64,000 nt of DNA from Microbacterium thalassium (GTDB lineage Bacteria; Actinomycetota; Actinomycetes; Actinomycetales; Microbacteriaceae), in NCBI RefSeq assembly GCF_014208045.1, contig NZ_JACHML010000001.1, forward strand, positions 1,240,001 through 1,304,000, read 5' to 3'. The position numbers and the translations under genes are program-made. This document shows, piece by piece, positions 16,224-24,553 of this stretch. The notes beneath the pieces are model-generated. The model ran no database searches. It saw nothing but the letters and a program-made list of their open reading frames with translations, and was not told where the DNA came from. Every line of letters starts with the position of its first letter. Within the stretch, counting starts at the first letter, position 1.

Positions 16224-17468
16224 ATGCCGCGGAACTGGGCAGGGACCTACGAGTACACCGCGCCTCGGATCGTTGCGGCCGCCGGAGTCGACGACGTCCT
16301 TCGGGTCGTCGGCGATTCGGGACCCGTCCACGCTCTGGGAACCCGTCATTCCTTCACCGACCTCCCCGATACCGCGGGGACGCTCGTCGACGTCACCGGG
16401 CTCCCGCCGCAGTTCTCGCTAGACGAGGCCGCGCGCACGGTGACGGTGGCTGCCGGGACCCGCTACGGCGTGCTCGCCGTGTGGCTCGAGGAGCGCGGCT
16501 GGGCGCTGTCGAACATGGGGTCGCTTCCCCACATCAACGTCGCCGGCGCGAGCGCGACCGGCACGCACGGCTCCGGCGATGCCAACCCCGTGCTCTCGGC
16601 ATCCGTGCGCGCGCTGCGGTACGTCGGCGCGGACGCGCGGCTGCGCGACGTGCGCCGCGGGGATCCCGACTTCGACGCGCTCGTCATCGGGCTCGGAGCC
16701 TTCGGGATCGTCGTCGAGGTGACGCTCGCCATCGTGCCGACGTTCCGCGTGCGGCAGGACATCTACACCGGGCTCAGCTGGGACGCGGCGCTGAGCGACC
16801 TCGCAACCGTCACGGGCGCCGGATACAGCGTGTCGGTCTTCTCCCGCTGGGAGGAGGAGTCGATCGGTCACCTGTGGGTCAAGACCCGACTGGAGTCCGA
16901 CGACGATCCCGTGCCCGACGCGATCCTGGACGCCCGGCGCCACATCGGCCCGGACAGTCCGCTTCCCGGCGACGACAACGTGACCGAGCTCGGCGGGGTC
17001 CCCGGGCCCTGGCTGCTGCGCCTGCCGCACTTCCGCCTGGACGCGGAGCCGTCCTTCGGCGCGGAGATCCAGACCGAGTACTTCGTCGCGCGGCCTGAGG
17101 CTCCTGCCGCGCTCTCGGCCCTGCGCCCCCTGGCGGAGCGGATCCGTCCGCACCTGATTGTGACCGAGCTTCGCACGGCGGCCGCCGACGGGCTCTGGCT
17201 CTCGCCCGCCTATCGGCGCGACAGCGTCGCCATCCACTTCACGTGGCACGACCATCCCGCAGAGGTCGCCGCCCTGGTGCCCGAGATCGAGTCCGCGCTG
17301 AGTCCCTTCGGTGCGCGCCCGCACTGGGGGAAGGTCCATGCGTTCGACGCGGGGCGGATCGCCGCCGTGCATCCGCGCCTCGCCGACGCGCGCGCCGTCT
17401 TCGAGCGCCTCGACCCGGACGGGCGCTTCGCCAACGACCACCTGCGGCGCCTCGGCATCCGGTCCTGA
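16224..17468 (+). CDS. FAD-linked alditol / xylitol oxidase-like protein
   Basis: A 414-residue vanillyl-alcohol-oxidase-family flavoprotein. GTRHSFTD with H42 is the site of covalent FAD attachment in alditol oxidase, NVAGASATGTHGSG is the FAD loop, and RPHWGK (365-370) is the C-terminal active-site motif of the alditol/sugar-lactone oxidase group. Length and motifs match Streptomyces AldO, which oxidises alditols at C1 with oxygen. No signal peptide. TAGTCT lies seven bases before the ATG, so it may be leaderless. It is divergent from the LuxR-type gene and convergent with a TetR gene. Confidence 0.87.
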   Translation: MPRNWAGTYEYTAPRIVAAAGVDDVLRVVGDSGPVHALGTRHSFTDLPDTAGTLVDVTGLPPQFSLDEAARTVTVAAGTRYGVLAVWLEERGWALSNMGSLPHINVAGASATGTHGSGDANPVLSASVRALRYVGADARLRDVRRGDPDFDALVIGLGAFGIVVEVTLAIVPTFRVRQDIYTGLSWDAALSDLATVTGAGYSVSVFSRWEEESIGHLWVKTRLESDDDPVPDAILDARRHIGPDSPLPGDDNVTELGGVPGPWLLRLPHFRLDAEPSFGAEIQTEYFVARPEAPAALSALRPLAERIRPHLIVTELRTAAADGLWLSPAYRRDSVAIHFTWHDHPAEVAALVPEIESALSPFGARPHWGKVHAFDAGRIAAVHPRLADARAVFERLDPDGRFANDHLRRLGIRS

Positions 17469-17509
17469 AGCGGGCTGCGGCCCGACGAATCGACCGCGCG
17501 GTCGCGGGG

Positions 17510-18148
17510 TCAGCCTCCGGTGACGCCCAGCGCTTGGCGGAACTCCCGCTCGATGAGCGCGGGGACATCGAGCACCCCGGGGTGCAGCGCGTCGTAGACC
17601 TGGAGACCCTCCCACGTCGCGATGATGACCGCGGCGCGCTCGTCCGGCGTGAGGTCGTCCGCGGCCACCGCGCGGGCGTCGCGCTGCCGCCGGATCTTGT
17701 CGCCGATGAGGCTCGTGAGCTGGTCGTGGCGGGCCTGGAGAGCGGGGCGAGCCGGGTGGTCGGGTGAACCCGCCTCGGCGGACAGGATCGACAGAAGCTG
17801 CACGAGCCCCGGGTTGTCCTGGTTGCGGCGGGCGGTCGCGACGAAGCCCGCGACCATCTCCTCGGGGGTCATCTCCTCGACCAGCGACGGCAGCGCAGGC
17901 GTGCCGGGTGGCACGTTCTGCTCGTCGTGCCACTGGAGCACCGCCATCAGGAGCGCGTTCTTGTTGCCGAAGTGGTGCATCAGCGTCGAATGGTCGACGC
18001 CCGCCTCGCGCGCGATGCTGCGCAGGGACGCTCCGTGGAACCCGCGCTGCGCGAAGGCTTCGGCGGCCCGGGCGACGATCGCGCGCTTCGTCGCGCGCCC
18101 GGTGGCGTAGCCGTCGGCGTAGAGCACCGGTCCGCGGTCGTCCGTCAT
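17510..18148 (-). CDS. TetR-family regulator of the adjacent GH3 operon
   Basis: A 212-residue TetR protein with the helix-turn-helix SLRSIAREAGVDHSTLMHHFGNKNALL at about residues 35-62 and a helical ligand domain. ATG 18148 is used; an in-frame GTG at 18172 would add eight residues. It is divergent from the GH3 operon at 18226 and the 78-bp gap holds a perfect 7+7 palindrome, the likely operator for both. The ligand is presumably a product or substrate of the GH3 enzymes. Confidence 0.87.
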   Translation of the reverse strand: MTDDRGPVLYADGYATGRATKRAIVARAAEAFAQRGFHGASLRSIAREAGVDHSTLMHHFGNKNALLMAVLQWHDEQNVPPGTPALPSLVEEMTPEEMVAGFVATARRNQDNPGLVQLLSILSAEAGSPDHPARPALQARHDQLTSLIGDKIRRQRDARAVAADDLTPDERAAVIIATWEGLQVYDALHPGVLDVPALIEREFRQALGVTGG

Positions 18149-18187
18149 GCCTCCATCCTGGCCCACCTGCACAGCGGCTGAAAGAAT

Positions 18188-18217
18188 TCCACCAACTGGT
18201 GGAGGTTCGACTAGACT
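18188..18217. promoter_or_regulatory. TetR operator and GH3 operon promoter
   Basis: TCCACCA-AC-TGGTGGA (18188-18203) is a perfect inverted repeat with a 2-base centre. TAGACT (18212-18217) is the likely -10 box, eight bases before the GTG of the GH3 gene. The palindrome sits over the -35 area, so the TetR protein would block this promoter. Confidence 0.72.
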
Positions 18218-18225
18218 AGGACAAC

Positions 18226-20685
18226 GTGACCGATGTAGACACCCGACAGCACCGGAATCGCGAGAATCCGCCCGTCGATCCGCGCCGCTCGCGGATGACC
18301 CTCGCCGAGAAGGCGTCGCTCATGTCGGGCGCGAATTTCTGGAACACCAAGCCGGTGGACCGGCTCGGCATCCCGTCGATCATGCTCACCGACGGCCCCC
18401 ACGGCCTGCGCAAGCAGGGCGGTGCGGCAGACCATCTCGGGCTCAACGCGAGCCTGCCCGCGACGTGCTTCCCGACCGCCGCGACGCTGGCCAACACGTG
18501 GGACGTCGACCTCCTCGGCCGTGTGGGCGCGGCGCTCGGCGCCGAAGCCGCCGCGGAGAAGGTCAGCGTCCTGCTCGGCCCGGGGCTTAACATCAAGCGC
18601 AATCCCCTCGGTGGTCGCAGCTTCGAGTACTTCTCCGAGGACCCGGTCCTGTCGGGGACGCTTGCGGCCGCCATGATCCGCGGCATCCAGTCCCGCGGCG
18701 TCGCGGCGTGCCCCAAGCACTTCGCGGTCAACAGCCAGGAGACCCACCGCATGAGCATCGACGAGGTCGTCGACGAGCGCGCGCTGCACGAGCTGTACCT
18801 CGAGGGATTCCGCATCGCGATCACGCAGGGCGATGCGTGGACCCTGATGAGCTCGTACAACAAGGTCAACGGCACGTACGCGAACGAGAACCGCGAGCTG
18901 CTCGACGACATCCTGCGTCGTCGCTGGGGGTTCGACGGGCTCGTCGTCACGGACTGGGGCGGCAACAACGACCGCGTCGCCGGCGTCGTCGCGGGGAACG
19001 CGCTCGAGATGCCGTCGACGGACGGCGTCACCGACCGCGAGGTCCTGCACGCCGTCGAGCGCGGCGAGCTCGATGAGTCGATCCTCGACGCGCGGGTCGA
19101 CGAGGTGCTCGCGCTCATCGACCGCACGACGCCCACGGAAACGCCGGCGGTGGACCACGACCGTCATCACGAGCTCGCGATCGAGGCGGCCCGACGCTCG
19201 ATCGTGCTCGCGTCGAATGACCGTGGCACGCTGCCGCTCGGGCCGGCGTCGGGCCGTGTCGCCGTCATCGGCGACTTCGCCGCGCGGCCGCGGTACCAGG
19301 GCGCCGGCAGCTCGCTGGTCAACCCGACGCGCGTGGACGCGCCGCTGGACGCCCTGCGCGACTCGGGCCTGGACATCATCGGGTACGAGGCCGGCTTCCG
19401 CCGCCGCGACATCGCGTCGCGGCGCCTGCGCGCCCGGGCCGTGCGGCTCGCGAAGCGCGCAGACGTCGTCCTGCTCTTCGTCGGCCTCGACGAATCCGCC
19501 GAGGCCGAGGCCGTCGACCGCGCCCACATGCGCCTCGCCGGCAATCAGCTCGAGCTCGCTCGTGAACTCATCGCCCTCGGCGTGCGGGTGGTCGCGGTCG
19601 TCGCGGGCGGCGCCCCGGTCGAGCTTCCATTCGCCGACGACGTCGACGCCGTCGTGCTCGGCTACCTCGGCGGGCAGGGCCTCGGCCCGGCGATCGCCGA
19701 CGTGCTGACCGGCCGCGCGAATCCCGGCGGAAGGCTCGCCGAGACCTACCCGCTGCGCTATGCGGATGTTCCCAGCGCCGCCTCCTTCGCGCGCACCGAG
19801 GCGACCAGCGAGCACCGCGAGAGCATCTACCTCGGCTACCGCTACTACGACAAGGTCGGCGCGCCGGTGCGCTACCCGTTCGGCCACGGCCTGAGCTACA
19901 CGTCGTTCGCGTACTCCGACCTGCGCGCGGATGCCGCATCCGCCCGCGTCACCGTCACCAACACCGGCGACCGCGCGGGCCACGAGACCGTGCAGCTGTA
20001 CGTCGAGGCTCCGGATGCCGCGCGCGGCCAGTTCCGCGCCCCGCGCGAACTCGGCGGCTTCGCGACCGTCCGGCTCGACCCGGGCGAGAGCGCCACCGTG
20101 GAGGTCCGGTTCGCCGACCACGCCTTCCACGTGTTCGACACCGGCGCCCACGAGTGGCGGATCGCGCCCGGCGCCTACGCGGTGCTGGCCGGTGCGTCCT
20201 CGCGCGACATCCGGCTGCGCGCCGACGTCGTGATCGACGGCGAGCCGCTCGCGGTCTGCGATGCGCCGGCGCTCCCGCACTACACCAGCGGGCGCGTGGA
20301 CGATGTGCCGGACGACGAGTACGCGGCCCTGCTCGGCCGCGCGCTCCCGACGGCGACCTGGCCGACCGATCGCCCCCTCACGCGCGACGACATCATCGCG
20401 CAGACGAAGGGGCGAGGCGGCTTTGCGAGCGTGCTCCACACGCTCATCGAAACGACGAGCCGTGCGCTCATGCTGCTGGGCCGGCCCCACGCGGCGAACA
20501 ACGTGCGGTTCGTGCTCGACCTGCCCTTCCGGTCGGTCGAGCGGATGTCAGGAGGCCGCGTCGACGCCGACATGCTCGACGGCTTCCTGCTGATGGTCAA
20601 CGGCCGATTCCTGCGCGGCATCCGCCACGCGTGGTCGGCCTGGCGCACGCGCCGCACCGAGGCGCGCGTCGCCGGTGAGAACTGA
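18226..20685 (+). CDS. Beta-glucosidase, glycoside hydrolase family 3
   Basis: An 819-residue GH3 enzyme with normal order: barrel, sandwich and FnIII-like domain, then a 110-residue helical tail. LTDGPHGLRKQ, GPGLNIKRNPLGGRSFEYFSEDP, PKHFAVNSQETHR and the nucleophile segment GLVVTDWGG with D243 are clear. FGHGLSYTSF opens the FnIII-like domain. No signal peptide, so it is cytoplasmic and would split imported beta-glucosides. GTG at 18226 starts close to TAGACT. It is the first gene of a three-gene operon, 7 bases ahead of the membrane-anchored GH3. The C-terminal tail (about 680-819) is not part of standard GH3. Confidence 0.92.
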   Translation: MTDVDTRQHRNRENPPVDPRRSRMTLAEKASLMSGANFWNTKPVDRLGIPSIMLTDGPHGLRKQGGAADHLGLNASLPATCFPTAATLANTWDVDLLGRVGAALGAEAAAEKVSVLLGPGLNIKRNPLGGRSFEYFSEDPVLSGTLAAAMIRGIQSRGVAACPKHFAVNSQETHRMSIDEVVDERALHELYLEGFRIAITQGDAWTLMSSYNKVNGTYANENRELLDDILRRRWGFDGLVVTDWGGNNDRVAGVVAGNALEMPSTDGVTDREVLHAVERGELDESILDARVDEVLALIDRTTPTETPAVDHDRHHELAIEAARRSIVLASNDRGTLPLGPASGRVAVIGDFAARPRYQGAGSSLVNPTRVDAPLDALRDSGLDIIGYEAGFRRRDIASRRLRARAVRLAKRADVVLLFVGLDESAEAEAVDRAHMRLAGNQLELARELIALGVRVVAVVAGGAPVELPFADDVDAVVLGYLGGQGLGPAIADVLTGRANPGGRLAETYPLRYADVPSAASFARTEATSEHRESIYLGYRYYDKVGAPVRYPFGHGLSYTSFAYSDLRADAASARVTVTNTGDRAGHETVQLYVEAPDAARGQFRAPRELGGFATVRLDPGESATVEVRFADHAFHVFDTGAHEWRIAPGAYAVLAGASSRDIRLRADVVIDGEPLAVCDAPALPHYTSGRVDDVPDDEYAALLGRALPTATWPTDRPLTRDDIIAQTKGRGGFASVLHTLIETTSRALMLLGRPHAANNVRFVLDLPFRSVERMSGGRVDADMLDGFLLMVNGRFLRGIRHAWSAWRTRRTEARVAGEN

Positions 20686-20692
20686 GAGAGAC

Positions 20693-23425
20693 ATGGCAAC
20701 ACGGAAAGAGATCAAGACCGACGCCCGCACGCGGCTCGCCGAGGAGAAGGCGGCCGCGAAGGAGCGTCGCGCCGAGCTGAAGGCGATGACGCCCGAGGAG
20801 CGGTCGGAGGCCAAGGCCGCCGACCGCGCCGCGGCACGCGCCGCGCAGCAGGAGCGCAAGGCCGCGCGCGCGTCGATGAATCGCGCCGAGCGCCGCGAGG
20901 CGAAGCGCCGCGAGCGCGCCTACAAGCGGACCAAGCACCGCCCCCGCCGACTGGTCGGCTGGGGCATCGGAACCGTCGCGGTCGTGGGCGTCGTGGTCCT
21001 GGTAGCGCCGTACGCGTCGGGCATCGCCCGCAGCGCCGCCCTCACGTTCACCGACGACACGCCGGCGGCGGCCGCCGCCCGCGAGGCCGCAGTTCCCGTG
21101 GCCGAGGCCGTCTCGGACGAGGGCATCGTGCTCCTCAAGAACGAGGACGAGGTGCTCCCGCTCTCGGACGGCACCGTCAACGTCTTCTCGTTCGCGTCCT
21201 TCAACCTCCAACTCGGCGGCGGCGGCTCGGGCGGCGGCGCCTCGGAGGGCGCGCCGACCCTGTACGAGGCCCTCGAAGCGCAGGGCGTGACGTGCAACCA
21301 GGAGCTGTACGCCGTCATGGAGGATGCCGGTGCGGAGCACGAGGTCGGTTCGTCCAACGCCTTCGTGCAGATCGCCGGTGCCCTCATCGGCGGCGACGAG
21401 GGGGAGCCGGCGCCCGACTATCTGACCGACGACGTCATGGCGCAGGCCGCAGGGTTCTCGGACACCGCGATCGTCGTCGTCGGGAACGCCGGATCCGAGG
21501 GGTCCGACTTCACCGCCGACACGCTGCGCCTCAGCGAGGAGCAGACGGCTCTGCTCGACCGCGTGACGGCGAGCATCCCGAACGTCATCGTGGTCGTCAA
21601 CTCGGGCAACCAGATGGAGCTCGGCTTCCTCGACGAGTACCCCGAGATCACGGGCGCCGTCTGGATCGGCACCCCCGGACCGCAGGGCGCCGTCTCGCTC
21701 GCGAAGGTGCTGACCGGCGAGGTCAACCCGTCGGGCCGCCTCACCGACACCTACGCCTACGACGTCGAGTCCGCCCCCGCGACGGAGAACCTCGGCGACT
21801 ACTCGTACGAGAACGTCGGGCGCGCCTTCCTCGACTACGAAGAGGGCATCTATGTCGGCTACCGCTACTACGAGACCCGCTACGCGGGCGACGCGGCCTA
21901 CGACCAGATCGTCCAGTTCCCGTTCGGCTATGGGCTGAGCTACACGACGTTCGACTGGACCGACGCGCAGGTCACCGTCGGCGACGAGGTCGTCATGGTC
22001 GACGTGACGGTGACCAACACCGGCGACGTGGCGGGCAAGGACGTCGTCGAAGTGTACTTCGCAGCGCCGTACACCCCCGGCGGCATCGAGAAGTCGGCGA
22101 TCGAGCTCGCCGGCTATGCCAAGACGTCGCTGCTCGAGCCCGGGCAGACCGAGACCGTCGCGGTGACCTTCGCGACGCGCGACATGTCGTCGTGGAGCGA
22201 GGACGCCCAGGCCTACGTCCTCGAGAAGGGCGACTACGACATCGTCGTGGGCACCGACGTGAGCAGCCCCGTGTTCACCGTCGGGACCACCGTCGGCGCC
22301 GAGGTCGTCTACGACACCGACGACGCGACGGGCGAGAGCCTGGAGAGCCTGTTCGACGACGCCGAGGGCGACCTCACGTACCTGTCGCGCGACGACTGGG
22401 ACGGAACCTACCCCACGACGCCCGAGGGCGACACCGTGGCATCCGACGAGCTGCTCGCGCTGATGAACCCCGAGCTCGTTCCCGTCACGGAGGGCGAGGC
22501 GCCGGCCTACGGTGCCGACAACGGCCTGATGCTCGAGGACCTGAAGGGTCTCGACTACGACGACCCGCAGTGGGAGGTCTTCCTCGACCAGCTGACCCTC
22601 GAGGAGCAGATCGACCTCTTCTCGTACGGCGCGTACCTCACCGAGTCGGTGGACCGTCTCGGCATCCCCGCGATCACGATGCTCGACAGCCCCGCGGGCC
22701 TGAACTCGCTGTTCAGCTCGCTGGACTCGGCGTTCTACCCGTCCGAGATCGTCATCGCGTCGACCTGGAACGACGCGCTCGCCTACGAGGTCGGCGCCTC
22801 GGTGGCCGCTGAGGCGGCGGCCTACGGCATCGACGTCTGGTACGCGCCGGGCATGAACCTGCACCGCACGGCGATGGGCGGACGCGACTTCGAGTACTTC
22901 TCAGAGGACCCGCTGCTCAGCGGCAAGATGGCCGCCGGCATGGTGTCGGGCGCCGAGGAGAACGGTCTGCCGACCACGATGAAGCACTTCGCGCTCAACG
23001 ACCAGGAGGTCAACGCGCGCTCGGGCATCAACGTGTTCGTGTCCGAGCAGGCGCTCCGCGAGCTGTACCTGCGCCCGTTCGAGATCACGGTCAAGGAGTC
23101 GCCCGTGTCGGGCGCCATGTCCTCGTTCATCAACATCGGCGGCGTGTGGGCCGGCGGCAACGGGGAGCTGCTGCAGGATGTGCTCCGCGACGAGTGGGGC
23201 TTCGAGGGCTTCGTCATCACCGACGCCGTCCTGGGCGGATGGATGGACCCCGTGCAGGCGGCCCTGAACGGGAACGACCTGATGCTCGCGGCGCTGAACC
23301 CCAGCGGGACGGCCTCCACCATGGCCCAGGCGGCCGAGGAGGACCCGATCGGCATCGGAAACGCCCTGCGCGACCGCGTCCACGCCGTGCTGTTCACCGT
23401 GCTCAAGACGAACCAGTTCGCCTGA
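20693..23425 (+). CDS. Membrane-anchored GH3 enzyme with permuted domain order
   Basis: A 910-residue protein. Residues 1-85 are very rich in Lys, Arg, Glu and Ala and predict a long charged helix; 87-110 (LVGWGIGTVAVVGVVVLV...) is one membrane helix. The sandwich domain (from ILLKNEDEVLPL, about 150-360) and FnIII-like domain (FGYGLSYTTFDW, about 410-510) come first, and the barrel domain follows (MLDSPAGLNSLF, GMNLHRTAMGGRDFEYFSEDP, MKHFALNDQEVN). The nucleophile is D844 in GFVITDAVLGG, with Ala where Trp is usual. Permuted GH3 enzymes are known in some gut and soil bacteria. By the positive-inside rule the N-terminal coil is cytoplasmic and the enzyme faces outwards. Confidence 0.9.
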   Translation: MATRKEIKTDARTRLAEEKAAAKERRAELKAMTPEERSEAKAADRAAARAAQQERKAARASMNRAERREAKRRERAYKRTKHRPRRLVGWGIGTVAVVGVVVLVAPYASGIARSAALTFTDDTPAAAAAREAAVPVAEAVSDEGIVLLKNEDEVLPLSDGTVNVFSFASFNLQLGGGGSGGGASEGAPTLYEALEAQGVTCNQELYAVMEDAGAEHEVGSSNAFVQIAGALIGGDEGEPAPDYLTDDVMAQAAGFSDTAIVVVGNAGSEGSDFTADTLRLSEEQTALLDRVTASIPNVIVVVNSGNQMELGFLDEYPEITGAVWIGTPGPQGAVSLAKVLTGEVNPSGRLTDTYAYDVESAPATENLGDYSYENVGRAFLDYEEGIYVGYRYYETRYAGDAAYDQIVQFPFGYGLSYTTFDWTDAQVTVGDEVVMVDVTVTNTGDVAGKDVVEVYFAAPYTPGGIEKSAIELAGYAKTSLLEPGQTETVAVTFATRDMSSWSEDAQAYVLEKGDYDIVVGTDVSSPVFTVGTTVGAEVVYDTDDATGESLESLFDDAEGDLTYLSRDDWDGTYPTTPEGDTVASDELLALMNPELVPVTEGEAPAYGADNGLMLEDLKGLDYDDPQWEVFLDQLTLEEQIDLFSYGAYLTESVDRLGIPAITMLDSPAGLNSLFSSLDSAFYPSEIVIASTWNDALAYEVGASVAAEAAAYGIDVWYAPGMNLHRTAMGGRDFEYFSEDPLLSGKMAAGMVSGAEENGLPTTMKHFALNDQEVNARSGINVFVSEQALRELYLRPFEITVKESPVSGAMSSFINIGGVWAGGNGELLQDVLRDEWGFEGFVITDAVLGGWMDPVQAALNGNDLMLAALNPSGTASTMAQAAEEDPIGIGNALRDRVHAVLFTVLKTNQFA

Positions 23426-24462
23426 TGGACACCGTGGAGAGGGACAGCGACAGGGCGGAGATCGACGTCACCGCCCCCGCCCGCCGGCCCCGCCGCCGGC
23501 TGCGTAAGGCGCTCATCATCACCGGCTCGGTTCTCGGCGCGATCGTGCTGTCCCTCGGGGCGCTCGCCGCGTGGTTCCTGTACGCCGCCGCGCCGGCCGA
23601 GCCCGAGCTGGACGCCGACGTCGTCCGCAGCTCGATCGAGGTCGACGGGATGGCGCGCGAGTACGTCGCCGTCGTCCCGGCGGACCTCCCCGCCGATGCG
23701 CCGGTGGTGTTCGCGTTCCACGGATCGCGGATGGATGCCGAGGGCATGCGCGCGGCATCCGGCTATCGCTTCGACGAACTCGCGGCGGAGCGCGGCTTCG
23801 TCGCGGTCTATCCCGAGGGCTACGAGCAGACGTGGCACGACTGCCGTGCCACGACGCCCTACCCGGCGCGCGAAGACGACGTCGACGACGTCGCCTTCGT
23901 CGAGGCGATGGTCGCCGATCTGACCGACGCGTACGGCACGAGCACCGAACGGGTGTTCGCGACGGGCCTGTCGAACGGCGGACACATGTCGCTGCGTCTC
24001 GCGACCGAGGCCCCGGACGTCGTGCACGGCGTGGCAGCCTTCGCCGCGGCGTACCCGGCGGACGAGAGCAACGTGTGCGAGTGGGAGGGCGAGGCCGTCC
24101 CGACGATGCTCGTACTCGGCACCGCAGACCCGATCAACCCGTTCGACGGCGGTGATGCCGGCACGTTCGGCGGATCGCTGGGCACGGTGCTCTCGGCGGA
24201 CGACAGCGCCGCATTCCTCGCGGACCGCGCCGGCGATGCCACCACGGCCGAGGTCGCGGCGTACGCGAACGCGGATGCCGCGGGCGAGACCGACGTCACC
24301 CGCACGGTCTACGGCGGTGACGCGCCCGTCGTCCTGTTCGCGGTCGAGGGCGGCGGCCACGTCGTCCCGAACCCGACGTACGCGCAGCCGCGTGTCATGG
24401 GAGCGACGACGTCCCACCTCGACGGCCCGCTCGCGGCGGTCGACTTCTTCGGCATCGACTGA
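23425..24462 (+). CDS. Membrane-anchored esterase, PHB-depolymerase / feruloyl-esterase-like
   Basis: A 345-residue protein with a basic N terminus (RRPRRRLRK), one membrane helix at about 29-54 and an extracellular alpha/beta hydrolase domain. FAFHGSRMDAEG is the oxyanion region, GLSNGG holds S183, GTADPINPF the Asp and EGGGHVVPN the His. This is the LpqC/PHB-depolymerase family, which includes feruloyl and acetylxylan esterases. The ATG overlaps the stop of the permuted GH3 by one base (TGATG), so they are coupled. It probably removes acyl or feruloyl groups from a glycan outside the cell. A strong terminator follows. Confidence 0.88.
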   Translation: MDTVERDSDRAEIDVTAPARRPRRRLRKALIITGSVLGAIVLSLGALAAWFLYAAAPAEPELDADVVRSSIEVDGMAREYVAVVPADLPADAPVVFAFHGSRMDAEGMRAASGYRFDELAAERGFVAVYPEGYEQTWHDCRATTPYPAREDDVDDVAFVEAMVADLTDAYGTSTERVFATGLSNGGHMSLRLATEAPDVVHGVAAFAAAYPADESNVCEWEGEAVPTMLVLGTADPINPFDGGDAGTFGGSLGTVLSADDSAAFLADRAGDATTAEVAAYANADAAGETDVTRTVYGGDAPVVLFAVEGGGHVVPNPTYAQPRVMGATTSHLDGPLAAVDFFGID

Positions 24463-24474
24463 TTCGACGGGATG

Positions 24475-24510
24475 GCCCCCGGCCCGGCGGAAAGCCGAGC
24501 CGGGGGCTTT
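24475..24510 (+). terminator. Rho-independent-type terminator after the GH3/esterase operon
   Basis: GCCCCCGGC (24475-24483) pairs with GCCGGGGGC (24499-24507), extended by further GC pairs, and is followed by TTTCT. It closes the three-gene operon and faces the convergent MFS gene. Confidence 0.85.
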
Positions 24511-24553
24511 CTCGTCCTGGGCGTCAGCCCGTGGTCCGCGGGAGGCGCCTGCC

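Noticed and set aside
17469..17509. Terminator between the alditol oxidase and TetR genes
   Set aside because: Only short imperfect GC pairings are present and no T-tract.
18124..18172. GTG 18172 as the start of the TetR gene
   Set aside because: It adds eight residues that do not resemble a TetR N terminus; ATG 18148 is preferred, though neither has an ideal ribosome site.
18211..20490. Minus-strand reading frame of about 760 codons opposite the second GH3 gene
   Set aside because: Same antisense effect; low-complexity Arg/Asp/Val translation with no recognisable domain, and the plus strand is a full GH3 enzyme.
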